A DNA stretch of 34,665 nucleotides. Source: Candidatus Desulfacyla euxinica (GTDB lineage Bacteria; Desulfobacterota; DSM-4660; Desulfatiglandales; Desulfatiglandaceae). The position numbers and the translations under genes were made by a program. Under the pieces are notes generated by a model. That model did not search any database and was not told where the DNA came from. It saw only the letters and a list, made by a program, of their open reading frames with translations. Position 1 is the first letter of the stretch. The number at the start of each line of letters is the position of its first letter. The stretch spans positions 1-34,665 of the forward strand of contig JACNJD010000277.1 of NCBI GenBank assembly GCA_014382715.1, read 5' to 3'. Of this stretch, positions 1-8,255 are shown piece by piece.

Positions 1-51
1 AAAGGCAGCATGAATAAATTTGCGTCAATCAGCCTGAAGTTTTATGCAACG

Positions 52-780
52 TTAGGGTTTACTCTCGTAAACGGCGGTTTTTTCAATTTCTCCGGATAGA
101 CGTTGCCGTCTGAGTTCGGCCACCTCATCTGCAATTTCCGGGGCAAGGAGATCGTTCACTACCATGCCCTGTAACTCCTCTTGCCCGTATCCTAAGATAT
201 TGACAAACGGTTCGTTGGCAAACAGTATTTCTTCCTGTCCATAGAGAATGATGGCATTTAAGCTGTTTTGAACTATGCTGTAATAGCGTTCCTCAGATTG
301 TCGCAGTGCCTCCTCCGCCTGTTTACGTTCAACTATCTCTGCCTGCATTTCTTTGTTAGTTTTTTTGAGTTTAACAATACGTTCATTTACCAGCTCCTCA
401 AGACGATTACGGTGTTTCTCGAGTTCGAGATGGGTTTGAACCCTGGCTTTTACGATAGATGGGCTAAAAGGCTTTCTGATATAATCAACTGCACCAAGTC
501 CAAGTCCCCGGGCCTCGTCATCCTCATCCTGCTTTGCCGTTATGAAGATAACCGGTATGTTTGACGTTCTCTTTTTAGCTTTCAGCCTCTTGCACACTTC
601 GTACCCGTCCATTTCGGGCATTATGATGTCTAAGAGTATCAGGTCGGGGGGATCTTGAGATGTGGCGATTTGAAGGGCATCTGCCCCATTTTCAGCCACA
701 ATGCATTGCCCGAAACTATCCATTATCTTTCGTAACTTCTCCCTGGTAACAAGCTCATCATCAACGATAAGGATTTTCAT
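52..780 (-). CDS. Response regulator receiver protein with C-terminal PAS domain (PAS appears truncated)
   Basis: MKILIVDDELVTREKL...LILLDIIMPEMDGYEV...ITAK...KPF receiver motifs; coiled coil then PAS (YYSIVQNSLNAIILYG). Start at 780 preferred over ORF start 882 because GAGGAGAG lies just upstream of the ATG. Confidence 0.85.
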   Translation of the reverse strand: MKILIVDDELVTREKLRKIMDSFGQCIVAENGADALQIATSQDPPDLILLDIIMPEMDGYEVCKRLKAKKRTSNIPVIFITAKQDEDDEARGLGLGAVDYIRKPFSPSIVKARVQTHLELEKHRNRLEELVNERIVKLKKTNKEMQAEIVERKQAEEALRQSEERYYSIVQNSLNAIILYGQEEILFANEPFVNILGYGQEELQGMVVNDLLAPEIADEVAELRRQRLSGEIEKTAVYESKP

Positions 781-882
781 TAAAGACTCTCCTCGATAAT
801 CCAAGACATCCTGACTTTTATTTTTCGTTCTTGTGAGGTCTTCACTCTCGCTCAGTGCCTCTACCAAATCGGATTTGTTCAT
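781..882 (-). pseudogene. Possible HU/IHF-family DNA-binding protein N-terminal remnant in frame with the response regulator
   Basis: The upstream extension reads MNKSDLVEALSESEDLTRTKNKSQDVLDYRG, resembling the HU/IHF N-terminus (M-N/T-K-x-[DE]-L-V-E-A-L-...-L-T-[RK]); the fold cannot be completed before the RR start. Confidence 0.5.
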
Positions 883-1127
883 AGTCCCTTATAATAAATC
901 TATAATGAAAAAAATCCATAGTCCAACAGAAATTAAATGTCAATTAATTTTAGATAGTTAATCGTGCACACATGGAGTGAAGCTCGTGTTTTAGCAGGCG
1001 CAGTTTATTTTATATGGAAATGAGCAGGAAGTTGCTCTATGATTACATTAAGAGCAAGGACCCTTAGATTCAGGGGAATGGCATTTCTATGAGGTATTTT
1101 ACAAATCAATAAGTATGGGAGGGAATT

Positions 1128-1472
1128 ATGAAAAGAGGATTTATGGTTAGTGTTATGCTTATTGTTGCTTTTTCGCTGCCATGTGCTGTTAAGGCAGGTT
1201 CGACCGATGTGAAAGAGGGTGTTGCGGAAACCACAAGAGACGTGAAAAAGGGTGTGCAGGACGCTGGGAGCGGCATAGAACAAGGCGGTAGGGATGTTGG
1301 GACTGCTTTCAAGGAAGGGTCTCAAGAAGTGGGAAGAAATGTGAAGGAGGGCGCCGTTGCAATTGGAAAAGGCACAGAGAAGGTTATCAAAGATATTGGC
1401 GAGGGTGCGAAGCAAGGTTATAAAGACGTAACTGAGGGCGTCAAGGAAGGACTTAAAGACGGTGGGAAATAA
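1128..1472 (+). CDS. Small exported protein of tandem 11-residue amphipathic repeats (LEA/synuclein-like periodicity)
   Basis: Signal peptide MKRGFMVSVMLIVAFSLPCAVKAG then RDVKKGVQDAG/SGIEQGGRDVG/TAFKEGSQEVG/RNVKEGAVAIG/KGTEKVIKDIG/EGAKQGYKDVT/EGVKEGLKDGG; GGGAGGG RBS upstream. Confidence 0.8.
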   Translation: MKRGFMVSVMLIVAFSLPCAVKAGSTDVKEGVAETTRDVKKGVQDAGSGIEQGGRDVGTAFKEGSQEVGRNVKEGAVAIGKGTEKVIKDIGEGAKQGYKDVTEGVKEGLKDGGK

Positions 1473-1505
1473 TGGGTCCCAGACTTTGTCATGAGGAGAG
1501 TTAAG

Positions 1506-3164
1506 ATGCGTTCAGACATACTAAAGAAGGATATCGAAACCCTTCCACACAGGGCATTACTCATGTCGACAGGCCTGAAGAAGGAAGATTTTGATAAGGA
1601 TAAGCCATTCGTAGGCGTGGCAAACAGCTATAATAATATCATTCCCGGCCATATTCACCTGAACGAATTAACCCGGGAAATAAAGAGAGGTATCCGGGAT
1701 GCAGGGGGTGTTCCCTTCGAGTGGGGTGTCCCCGGTGTTTGTGACGGTATTGCAATGTTTGTGGAAATGAGATTGAGCCTTCCGAGCAGGGATCATATTG
1801 CGGACAATATTGAGATCATGGTTCTGTCACATTCCTTAGACGGGTGGGTCGGTGTAACGGCCTGCGACAAGATCACGCCTGGTATGCTGATGGCGGCCGG
1901 CCGTCTTAATCTGCCGGCTATGATTCTCACCGGCGGGCCCATGAAGGCAAATGTTTCAGAGGGAATTAAACATCATCCCATTGAGGGTTTCGGGCTTGTC
2001 GGCCAGGTCAAGGGAGGCAGGATGACACCGGAAGAGGCTGAAAGTCTGCTCCCCTCTATGACCTGCGGGGCCGGGTCCTGCGTTGGTCTTTATACGGCAA
2101 ATACCATGTCGGTTGTCACCGAGGTGTTGGGTATGTCCGTTACAAAATGCGCGACTACGTTAGCTGCTGACCCTCTAAAGAAAAAAGAGGCCTATGAATC
2201 GGGAAAAAGGATCGTGGACCTGATAAGGGAAGATGTCAGACCCAGGAGCATTATGACATCCAATGCCTTTGAAAATGCCATACGGGTAGATATGGCCATG
2301 GGTGGCTCAACAAATGCGGTTTTGCACATACCGGTCATAGCGAGGGAGGCAGGTATTGAGATCGGTCTGGATCTGTTTGACAGGATTTCCCGTGATACGT
2401 CCAATCTTTGCTCAATAATCCCTGCAGGGACTTATGAGATGGCAGAGATAGATAAAGCAGGGGGCGTTTCTGCGGTCCTTAATCGCTTGAAAGATAAGAT
2501 AAAGGATTCCCCAACAGTAAATGGTAAATCCATAGCCCTGATTGCCGCTCGGGGAGATGTGCTGGATGACGATATTATCAGGTCCCTTGAGAATCCCTAC
2601 CATGCTGAAGGAGGGATCGCGGTGCTTAAGGGAAATATTGCAAGGAGCGCAATCATAAAACAGACCGCTGTAGGAGAAGAGATGCAGGTCCATTCAGGGC
2701 CTGCAAGGGTGTTCTATTCAGAAAAAGATCTACTTGCCGCGATCGAAGAAAGCGGGATAGACGAGGGGGACGTTGTTGTGTTGCCCTTCCAGGGTCCTGC
2801 CGGGGCACCGGGAATGCCGGAGATGCTGACGCCAACCGATGCCCTGAAGGGGGCAGGCTATAAAAGGGTGGCCCTGATCACCGACGGAAGGTTCTCCGGT
2901 GCCACTACCGGTCCATGCATAGGACATGTCGAAATGGAGGCCTATCATGGAGGTCCGATCGGGGCCATACAGGAGGGGGATGTTATCGACATCGATATCC
3001 CTGAGAGGAGTCTGAATGTGCAATTGACTGATGCTGAAATCAACAAAAGACTGGAGCATCTCAGGTTCCCTGAAAGGGATCTCACGCCTTTATTAGAATA
3101 TTACAGGAAAAAATTCAAAGGAACGAACTGCTATGGAGGAACATATGAAAGTATTAGCGATTAA
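1506..3164 (+). CDS. ilvD: Dihydroxy-acid dehydratase
   Basis: MRSDILKKDIETLPHRALL..., VANSYNNIIPGHIHL, CDGI, TACDKITPGMLMAAGRLNLP, TCGAGSCVGLYTANTM, GPAGAPGMPEM, TDGRFSGATTGPCIGH. Confidence 0.95.
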   Translation: MRSDILKKDIETLPHRALLMSTGLKKEDFDKDKPFVGVANSYNNIIPGHIHLNELTREIKRGIRDAGGVPFEWGVPGVCDGIAMFVEMRLSLPSRDHIADNIEIMVLSHSLDGWVGVTACDKITPGMLMAAGRLNLPAMILTGGPMKANVSEGIKHHPIEGFGLVGQVKGGRMTPEEAESLLPSMTCGAGSCVGLYTANTMSVVTEVLGMSVTKCATTLAADPLKKKEAYESGKRIVDLIREDVRPRSIMTSNAFENAIRVDMAMGGSTNAVLHIPVIAREAGIEIGLDLFDRISRDTSNLCSIIPAGTYEMAEIDKAGGVSAVLNRLKDKIKDSPTVNGKSIALIAARGDVLDDDIIRSLENPYHAEGGIAVLKGNIARSAIIKQTAVGEEMQVHSGPARVFYSEKDLLAAIEESGIDEGDVVVLPFQGPAGAPGMPEMLTPTDALKGAGYKRVALITDGRFSGATTGPCIGHVEMEAYHGGPIGAIQEGDVIDIDIPERSLNVQLTDAEINKRLEHLRFPERDLTPLLEYYRKKFKGTNCYGGTYESISD

Positions 3165-4212
3165 TTCAAGTGCTCGAATCGGCGGACAGAGTAAGACTGA
3201 ACTGATGCTTAATCATCTTGTGGAGGGGATGAGGGATGCAGGCGCTGCCGTTGAGGTCATGAATTTGCACAAGAAGAGTATCAAAAACTGTATCGGCTGC
3301 TTTACCTGCTGGACAAAAACCCCGGGAAAATGTCTCCATAAGGACGATATGAGCAATGAGATTTATCCCAAATATCTTGATGCCGATCTCCTTGTCCTGG
3401 CAACACCTCTCTATCATTATACGGTAAACGCTACCATGAAGGCTTTTATCGAGCGGACTTTGCCTGATCTTCAGCCTTTTTTCAAGTTGAGAAACGGGGT
3501 TACGAGTCATCCCATACGGCATAAGACACCGCCTGTGGTTGCACTTTCAGTTGCGGGCTTTCCTGATGAGTCGGTTTTCGATTTACTCTCATCCTATATG
3601 AACTTTATTTATCATGGCAGGCTGCTGGCTGAAATTTACCGGCCTGCGGCTGAGAGTATGAGGCCATTGGATGGAGGGGAAAAAGTGGCAGACATACTTG
3701 ATGCTACGGTTCAGGGGGGACGGGAGTTGGTTGAGTCCATGACGATTTCTCCGGAGACAATGGCCCGGATCAAATATCCCTTTGTTAATTTTGAAACAAT
3801 GGCGCCAATTGTCAATATTTTCTGGCAGACCTGTATTGACGAAGGGGTGACGCCCAAAGAGTTTGAAAAAAAAGAGATGGTGCCACGGCCTGACTCCATT
3901 GAAACCTTCGTCGCCTTGATGGGATTGGCATTTAATAGGGAAAAGGCCGGGGATGCAGAGGCGAAAATACAGTTCCTCTTTTCAGGAGTGGTGGAGGGTA
4001 AGTGTTATTTCAACATCAAAAACGGGAACCTCGAAGCAGATTTGGGATCGTCCGATAATCCGGACCTCACCATTGAGACACCCTTTGAGATCTGGATGGA
4101 TATTACAACCAAGAAGGCTGATGGTCAGCAGATGTTTATGGAGCAGAAGTATAAGGTCTCAGGTGATATGTCAGTGCTGATGCGATTTGGTGATTTTTTT
4201 GGGAGGAAGTAA
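3145..4212 (+). CDS. NADPH-dependent FMN reductase/flavodoxin-like protein fused to C-terminal SCP2 sterol-carrier domain
   Basis: MKVLAINSSARIGGQSKTELML, CIGCFTCWTKTPGKC, then SCP2-like IQFLFSG...CYFNIKNGNLEAD...PDLTIETPFEIWMDI. Overlaps the ilvD 3' end. Confidence 0.8.
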   Translation: MKVLAINSSARIGGQSKTELMLNHLVEGMRDAGAAVEVMNLHKKSIKNCIGCFTCWTKTPGKCLHKDDMSNEIYPKYLDADLLVLATPLYHYTVNATMKAFIERTLPDLQPFFKLRNGVTSHPIRHKTPPVVALSVAGFPDESVFDLLSSYMNFIYHGRLLAEIYRPAAESMRPLDGGEKVADILDATVQGGRELVESMTISPETMARIKYPFVNFETMAPIVNIFWQTCIDEGVTPKEFEKKEMVPRPDSIETFVALMGLAFNREKAGDAEAKIQFLFSGVVEGKCYFNIKNGNLEADLGSSDNPDLTIETPFEIWMDITTKKADGQQMFMEQKYKVSGDMSVLMRFGDFFGRK

Positions 4213-4219
4213 AGGAAAA

Positions 4220-5488
4220 ATGGACACGGTAACTGACAGGGCTGCCTGGCAGGAGGGCGTAAGATTCCGGTTTGATGATTGGGGTTGGGTTGTCATCAAC
4301 ATCGGCATGGGTATTGGCGCCGGCATTGCCATGCTACCCATTGAAATCGGCATGAAGGGTTTCTGGGTGTTCATGTTAGCCGCCGTGATAGGTTATCCTT
4401 CCATGTATCTTTTTCAGAGAGTTTTTGTAAACTCGCTTGTTGAAGCACGAACGTGCAAGGACTACCCGGGGATAATTTCTGAATACCTGGGAAAAAACTG
4501 GGGTGCTTTCCTCGGTTTTCTCTATTTCGTCATGCTGGTCATCTGGTATTTCATCTATTCAGAGACCGTTATCAGGGACAGCGCTTCCTATCTGCACACC
4601 TTTGGGGTTTCTGCCGCTAATTTATCCTCCAATCCCCTGTACATCATCGGAGTGATTTCCTTACTAACCTTCATTGCCTTTAAAGGGGAAAAGCTCCTTT
4701 TCAAACTATCGAGTGTTCTTGCGCTGACGGTTCTAACGATCATTTTCCTGATGAGTCTCGCCATGATCCCGGAGTGGAGCTTAAAAAACATACAAGACGC
4801 GCCGGACATAATTACTCTATCCAAAGATGTTGTCGTGATGCTTCCTTTTGTTATCACATCCATCCTGTTTATACAGTCTCTCAGTCCTATGGTTGTTTTC
4901 TTCAGGCAGAATAGCGATTCCCGGAAGGCGGCTCATTTTCGCTCCATACGATCCATGAATTTTGCCTTTGGTGTCCTTTTCATAATGGTCTTTTTTTATG
5001 CCAACTCTTTTAACCTCGCAATCTCTCAGAGCGAGGCAATAGACGCATTCAACGAAAATGTGTCCGCTCTGGCTATCGCAGCAAGAGGATCAGAACACGT
5101 TTATATATCGATTCTTGCTGTATTGCTCGATATCTTCGCAGTGGTATGCTGTTTCTTTTCTGTTTTCCTCGGTCTTAAAAAAGGTTCCCGTGGACTTGTA
5201 ATTAATATCCTGAAACGCTTCCGCTCTGAAAAGCAGATCAACGAGCAGCAGTTGGATAGGGCCATAGCGGTCTTTCTCGTGCTTCTTGCCACAGGAAATA
5301 CCCTCATCAATATCAAGATTCTGTATTTCATGTGGATATGCAGCCCCATTTTCGGGATTGTGGGATGCTTTATCCCCACCTACCTGGTTTACAGGCTCCC
5401 TCAACTCCACAAATATAAAGGTCCACACCTGTACGTCATCATTTTTGCAGGTATTCTCCTCTGTTTGTCGCCCTTTTTGGCCATGTAA
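4220..5488 (+). CDS. cyuP: HAAAP-family amino acid permease, CyuP/DlsT (YhaO)-like
   Basis: GWVVINIGMGIGAGIAMLPIEIG, CKDYPGIISEYLGKNWG, DSASYLHTFGVS, GEKLLFK, NVSALAIAA, CSPIFGIVGCFIPTYLVY; closely matches remembered E. coli YhaO sequence. Confidence 0.8.
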   Translation: MDTVTDRAAWQEGVRFRFDDWGWVVINIGMGIGAGIAMLPIEIGMKGFWVFMLAAVIGYPSMYLFQRVFVNSLVEARTCKDYPGIISEYLGKNWGAFLGFLYFVMLVIWYFIYSETVIRDSASYLHTFGVSAANLSSNPLYIIGVISLLTFIAFKGEKLLFKLSSVLALTVLTIIFLMSLAMIPEWSLKNIQDAPDIITLSKDVVVMLPFVITSILFIQSLSPMVVFFRQNSDSRKAAHFRSIRSMNFAFGVLFIMVFFYANSFNLAISQSEAIDAFNENVSALAIAARGSEHVYISILAVLLDIFAVVCCFFSVFLGLKKGSRGLVINILKRFRSEKQINEQQLDRAIAVFLVLLATGNTLINIKILYFMWICSPIFGIVGCFIPTYLVYRLPQLHKYKGPHLYVIIFAGILLCLSPFLAM

Positions 5489-5501
5489 AAAAGATGGGGT
5501 T

Positions 5502-5547
5502 GTAAAAAGTCTCCAAGGCCGTCACTCCCGCGAACGCGGGAGTCCAG
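5502..5547 (+). repeat. Half copy of a dispersed REP/MITE-like element
   Basis: gtaaaaagtctccaaggccgtcactcccgcgaacgcgggagtccag; the same sequence occurs inverted at 24670-24717 and 26561-26606. Confidence 0.9.
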
Positions 5548-5616
5548 TTCCGCTTATCATCGCAGAGCTCGCAGGGGGGATTTCGCTTTAATCATGTTAT
5601 CCTGTCCAGAAACAGC

Positions 5617-6948
5617 CTACAGACATTTGTGGAGCATGATGTCCAGTATGGCAGGGTCCATACTTTTCAGACCGGATTGCGTTAACTTCCCGAGGTTCCG
5701 CATGGTCTCTTCGGGGCTCTCATCGATGATGCCGTCAACCGGCTTAACCACGGTACCTTGAAGGGCCATAAGGGCGCTTTTTACCCCTGAAGATGCGGCC
5801 TCCCCGACCTTGAGTGCGCAGCTGGTCTTGGCTCCGTCGCATATAATGGCGGCAAAATTTTCAATATGGTTTTTTATGGCTCCCCCGATCTTTTCTACAG
5901 TGCCGCCCAGCAGGTAGGTCACACCCGCCGCTACACCGGCCCCAGCAGCCACAGCGCTTCCACAGAGCGGGCCTATCCTGCCAGCAAGAGACTTGATATA
6001 ACAGGTCAGGAGGTAACTCAAGGCAACCGATTTGACCAAGAGCAGATTATCTTCGAGGGTCGCAAAGCCGGTTGCAGCGACAATGGGAGTACTTGCAGCA
6101 ATCCCCTGATTCCCGCTTCCGGCCAAGGTCATGGCCGGAAGCATGGCTCCACCCATCCGGGAATCGATCCCTGCTGAGGCAAAGATCCCTCCCGCAAGGA
6201 CCATATCGTTCTTTAAAAGACCCTGACGCAGCAGGCTCTGCTGAGTCTTGCCCACACCGAGACCCGGGCCATGGGAGAGACCGTATTTGACTAAGTCCAT
6301 GTTGAGATCGATTCCCCTCTGGATATAAGCGATGTCATTCTCGTCCAGATCATCCAGTAGATTCACGATCTCTGTCACAGAGAGCGAGGTCAGCCACTGC
6401 TTTAAACTTTCCACATTGGAATCTTCGCTCCCCTTTCCGGCAAGGAAGGGATGATCTTTCTGGGACTCGCCATCAATTTTGAGCGATTCGATATGATCAT
6501 GCCTGCCCGAAATAACAGCCTCGGCCGTGTGGCCTCCCGCTTTGATTGTTGTTCGGATATAGAGACCTTTTTGCCCTTCCTTGATCCCAGCTGAAACCCG
6601 TTCATCCTTCAGCAGCGATTCAGCCTTTTCGAGCCCCTGTTTGTCAATGGTCGAAAATATCTGAAGCCGGTTCTCTGGATCACCGGCAACTGCTCCCATG
6701 GCTGCAGCCAAGGGAATACCGCTCTGGCCTTCCGAGCCCGGTATAATCACTCCCATGGCGTTTTTGTAGATATTAGGATCAGTAGCCACCTCAATCGATT
6801 CAATCGTCTTTTCTTTCAAGAGCGCGACAGCGGCAGCGGCACTGAGCCCGATTGCCGCAGGTTCGGTACATCCCAGCCCGGGGTCGGTCTCAAGGTGCAG
6901 AAGGGTTTTTGCCTTGTTGTGAAGGATGTTTTTTAATGTGAAACCCAT
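5617..6948 (-). CDS. cyuA: UPF0597/L-cysteine desulfidase (L-serine dehydratase alpha-like) family protein
   Basis: GLGCTEPAAIGLSAAAAVALL, DPNIYKNAMGVIIPG, MGGAMLPAMTLAGSGNQGIAAS, AAIICDGAKTSCALKVG; AGGAGGC RBS. Convergent with the cyuP-like gene. Confidence 0.85.
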   Translation of the reverse strand: MGFTLKNILHNKAKTLLHLETDPGLGCTEPAAIGLSAAAAVALLKEKTIESIEVATDPNIYKNAMGVIIPGSEGQSGIPLAAAMGAVAGDPENRLQIFSTIDKQGLEKAESLLKDERVSAGIKEGQKGLYIRTTIKAGGHTAEAVISGRHDHIESLKIDGESQKDHPFLAGKGSEDSNVESLKQWLTSLSVTEIVNLLDDLDENDIAYIQRGIDLNMDLVKYGLSHGPGLGVGKTQQSLLRQGLLKNDMVLAGGIFASAGIDSRMGGAMLPAMTLAGSGNQGIAASTPIVAATGFATLEDNLLLVKSVALSYLLTCYIKSLAGRIGPLCGSAVAAGAGVAAGVTYLLGGTVEKIGGAIKNHIENFAAIICDGAKTSCALKVGEAASSGVKSALMALQGTVVKPVDGIIDESPEETMRNLGKLTQSGLKSMDPAILDIMLHKCL

Positions 6949-6970
6949 GATTTGCCTCCTGGTGTCTTGG

Positions 6971-6983
6971 GGTGATTATCACC
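6971..6983. promoter_or_regulatory. Perfect palindrome GGTGAT-T-ATCACC upstream of the cyuA-like gene (candidate operator)
   Basis: 6-bp arms, 1-nt centre, 23-35 nt upstream of the start codon at 6948. Confidence 0.4.
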
Positions 6984-6988
6984 TCGCC

Positions 6989-8152
6989 TTATCCGTCAAT
7001 TATCCTGTTACTCCATAAACATCTTAGAAAATCGATTGCTGGATAGATGGCAACATTGTCGATAACGAGTTGCCTTTCACCCATAAAGACGCCGAAACAG
7101 GCAACTTTGTTTCTGCCCAATTCCTCTGATAATCTGTGCATTCCTCTGTTGAATTTCTTCTCCCACCTGGTGCCGTTTTTCAGCTCGATGGCTACATAAC
7201 CTGTTGAGGTTTCAAGCAGGATGTCCACTTCAACGCCGCCCTGGCTCCTCCAGAAGTGCAGGGGGTAGTCTAACTCTGTGTAGTGAAGGTACGCTCTTAT
7301 CTCGTTGATTATAAAGCATTCGAATAATGGCCCTGATTCTTCAGGTGTTGCAGGATAAGGCAGTCGGCCGGACAAGGCTCTGACTACACCGGAATCGAAA
7401 AAATAGAATTTCGGATGGCTCACCTGTTTGGTGGCCCTTTTCAATTTCCAGGGATCAAGCCAAAAGCCGATCAGCGTATCTATTAAAATATCAAAATATC
7501 CCTGAACGGTCTGCCTCGCCACTCCTGCGTCTCTCGCAATAGCAGTTGTATTGGTAAGCTGCCCGTTCTGACGGGCTGCTATTTCAAGAAACCGGGTAAA
7601 ATTACCGAAATTTCTGGTCAGCGCCTCTTCCTTGATTTCTTCTTTCAAATATGTTTCCGCGTATGCCTGCAGGTATTTCTTGGGGTTTGCGGATAAAAAA
7701 GAACTGGGAAGCATACCAAAAGCGATCTGCTTTTTCACGTCAAGTTCAAAGTCGACCTCTTTGGACACCAAAGGGAAAAGGTTGTAAGTCAGAGCTCTGC
7801 CAGCCAGCAAATTTACTCCGGATGCTCTCAATTTTCGTGCGCTCGATCCGGATAGAATAAATCTGATATTTTTCTCTTCAATGATCCTGTGAACCTCATT
7901 GAGCAAAGCAGGCACTTTTTGAATTTCATCTACTACAACCCATGAGCCGGGGGACAAATGAGCGGTTTCATGATATAGCAAGGATGGTTCCCGGCTGAGA
8001 CGGATCAACTCCGTGGTGTTCAAGAGATCGTAAACAACGGTATTGTCCTTATAATTTTTCTGGATCCAAGTGGATTTACCCGTTCCTCTTGGTCCGAGCA
8101 AAAAGGCTGAGGCCTCCGTTTTTTTTAGCTCACGTGTAAACATGGTCGGCAT
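6989..8152 (-). CDS. AAA ATPase with C-terminal DUF4143
   Basis: P-loop LLGPRGTGKSTWI, Walker B WVVVDEIQKVP, LSGSSARKLR, and C-terminal HFWRSQGGVEVDILLE..YVAIELKNG typical of AAA_14/DUF4143. Confidence 0.9.
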   Translation of the reverse strand: MPTMFTRELKKTEASAFLLGPRGTGKSTWIQKNYKDNTVVYDLLNTTELIRLSREPSLLYHETAHLSPGSWVVVDEIQKVPALLNEVHRIIEEKNIRFILSGSSARKLRASGVNLLAGRALTYNLFPLVSKEVDFELDVKKQIAFGMLPSSFLSANPKKYLQAYAETYLKEEIKEEALTRNFGNFTRFLEIAARQNGQLTNTTAIARDAGVARQTVQGYFDILIDTLIGFWLDPWKLKRATKQVSHPKFYFFDSGVVRALSGRLPYPATPEESGPLFECFIINEIRAYLHYTELDYPLHFWRSQGGVEVDILLETSTGYVAIELKNGTRWEKKFNRGMHRLSEELGRNKVACFGVFMGERQLVIDNVAIYPAIDFLRCLWSNRIIDG

Positions 8153-8220
8153 TATTGCGGCAAATGTGCCATGATGTCAAGCATTATTTTCACGAAGCAA
8201 GGGCAAATAAAGGGTTTAAG

Positions 8221-8255
8221 AGAAAAGAAAACCCTTGGATGGTGCGTCCAAAGGG
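8221..8255 (-). terminator. Rho-independent terminator of the sigma54 activator gene
   Basis: On the minus strand, CCCTTTGGA-cgcacca-TCCAAGGG (one bulge) followed by TTTTCTTTTCT, directly after the stop codon at 8256. Confidence 0.75.

Noticed and set aside
1005-1415. 136-aa minus-strand ORF opposite the 11-mer repeat gene
   Set aside because: Antisense shadow caused by the repetitive codon pattern; the plus-strand frame has a signal peptide and RBS.
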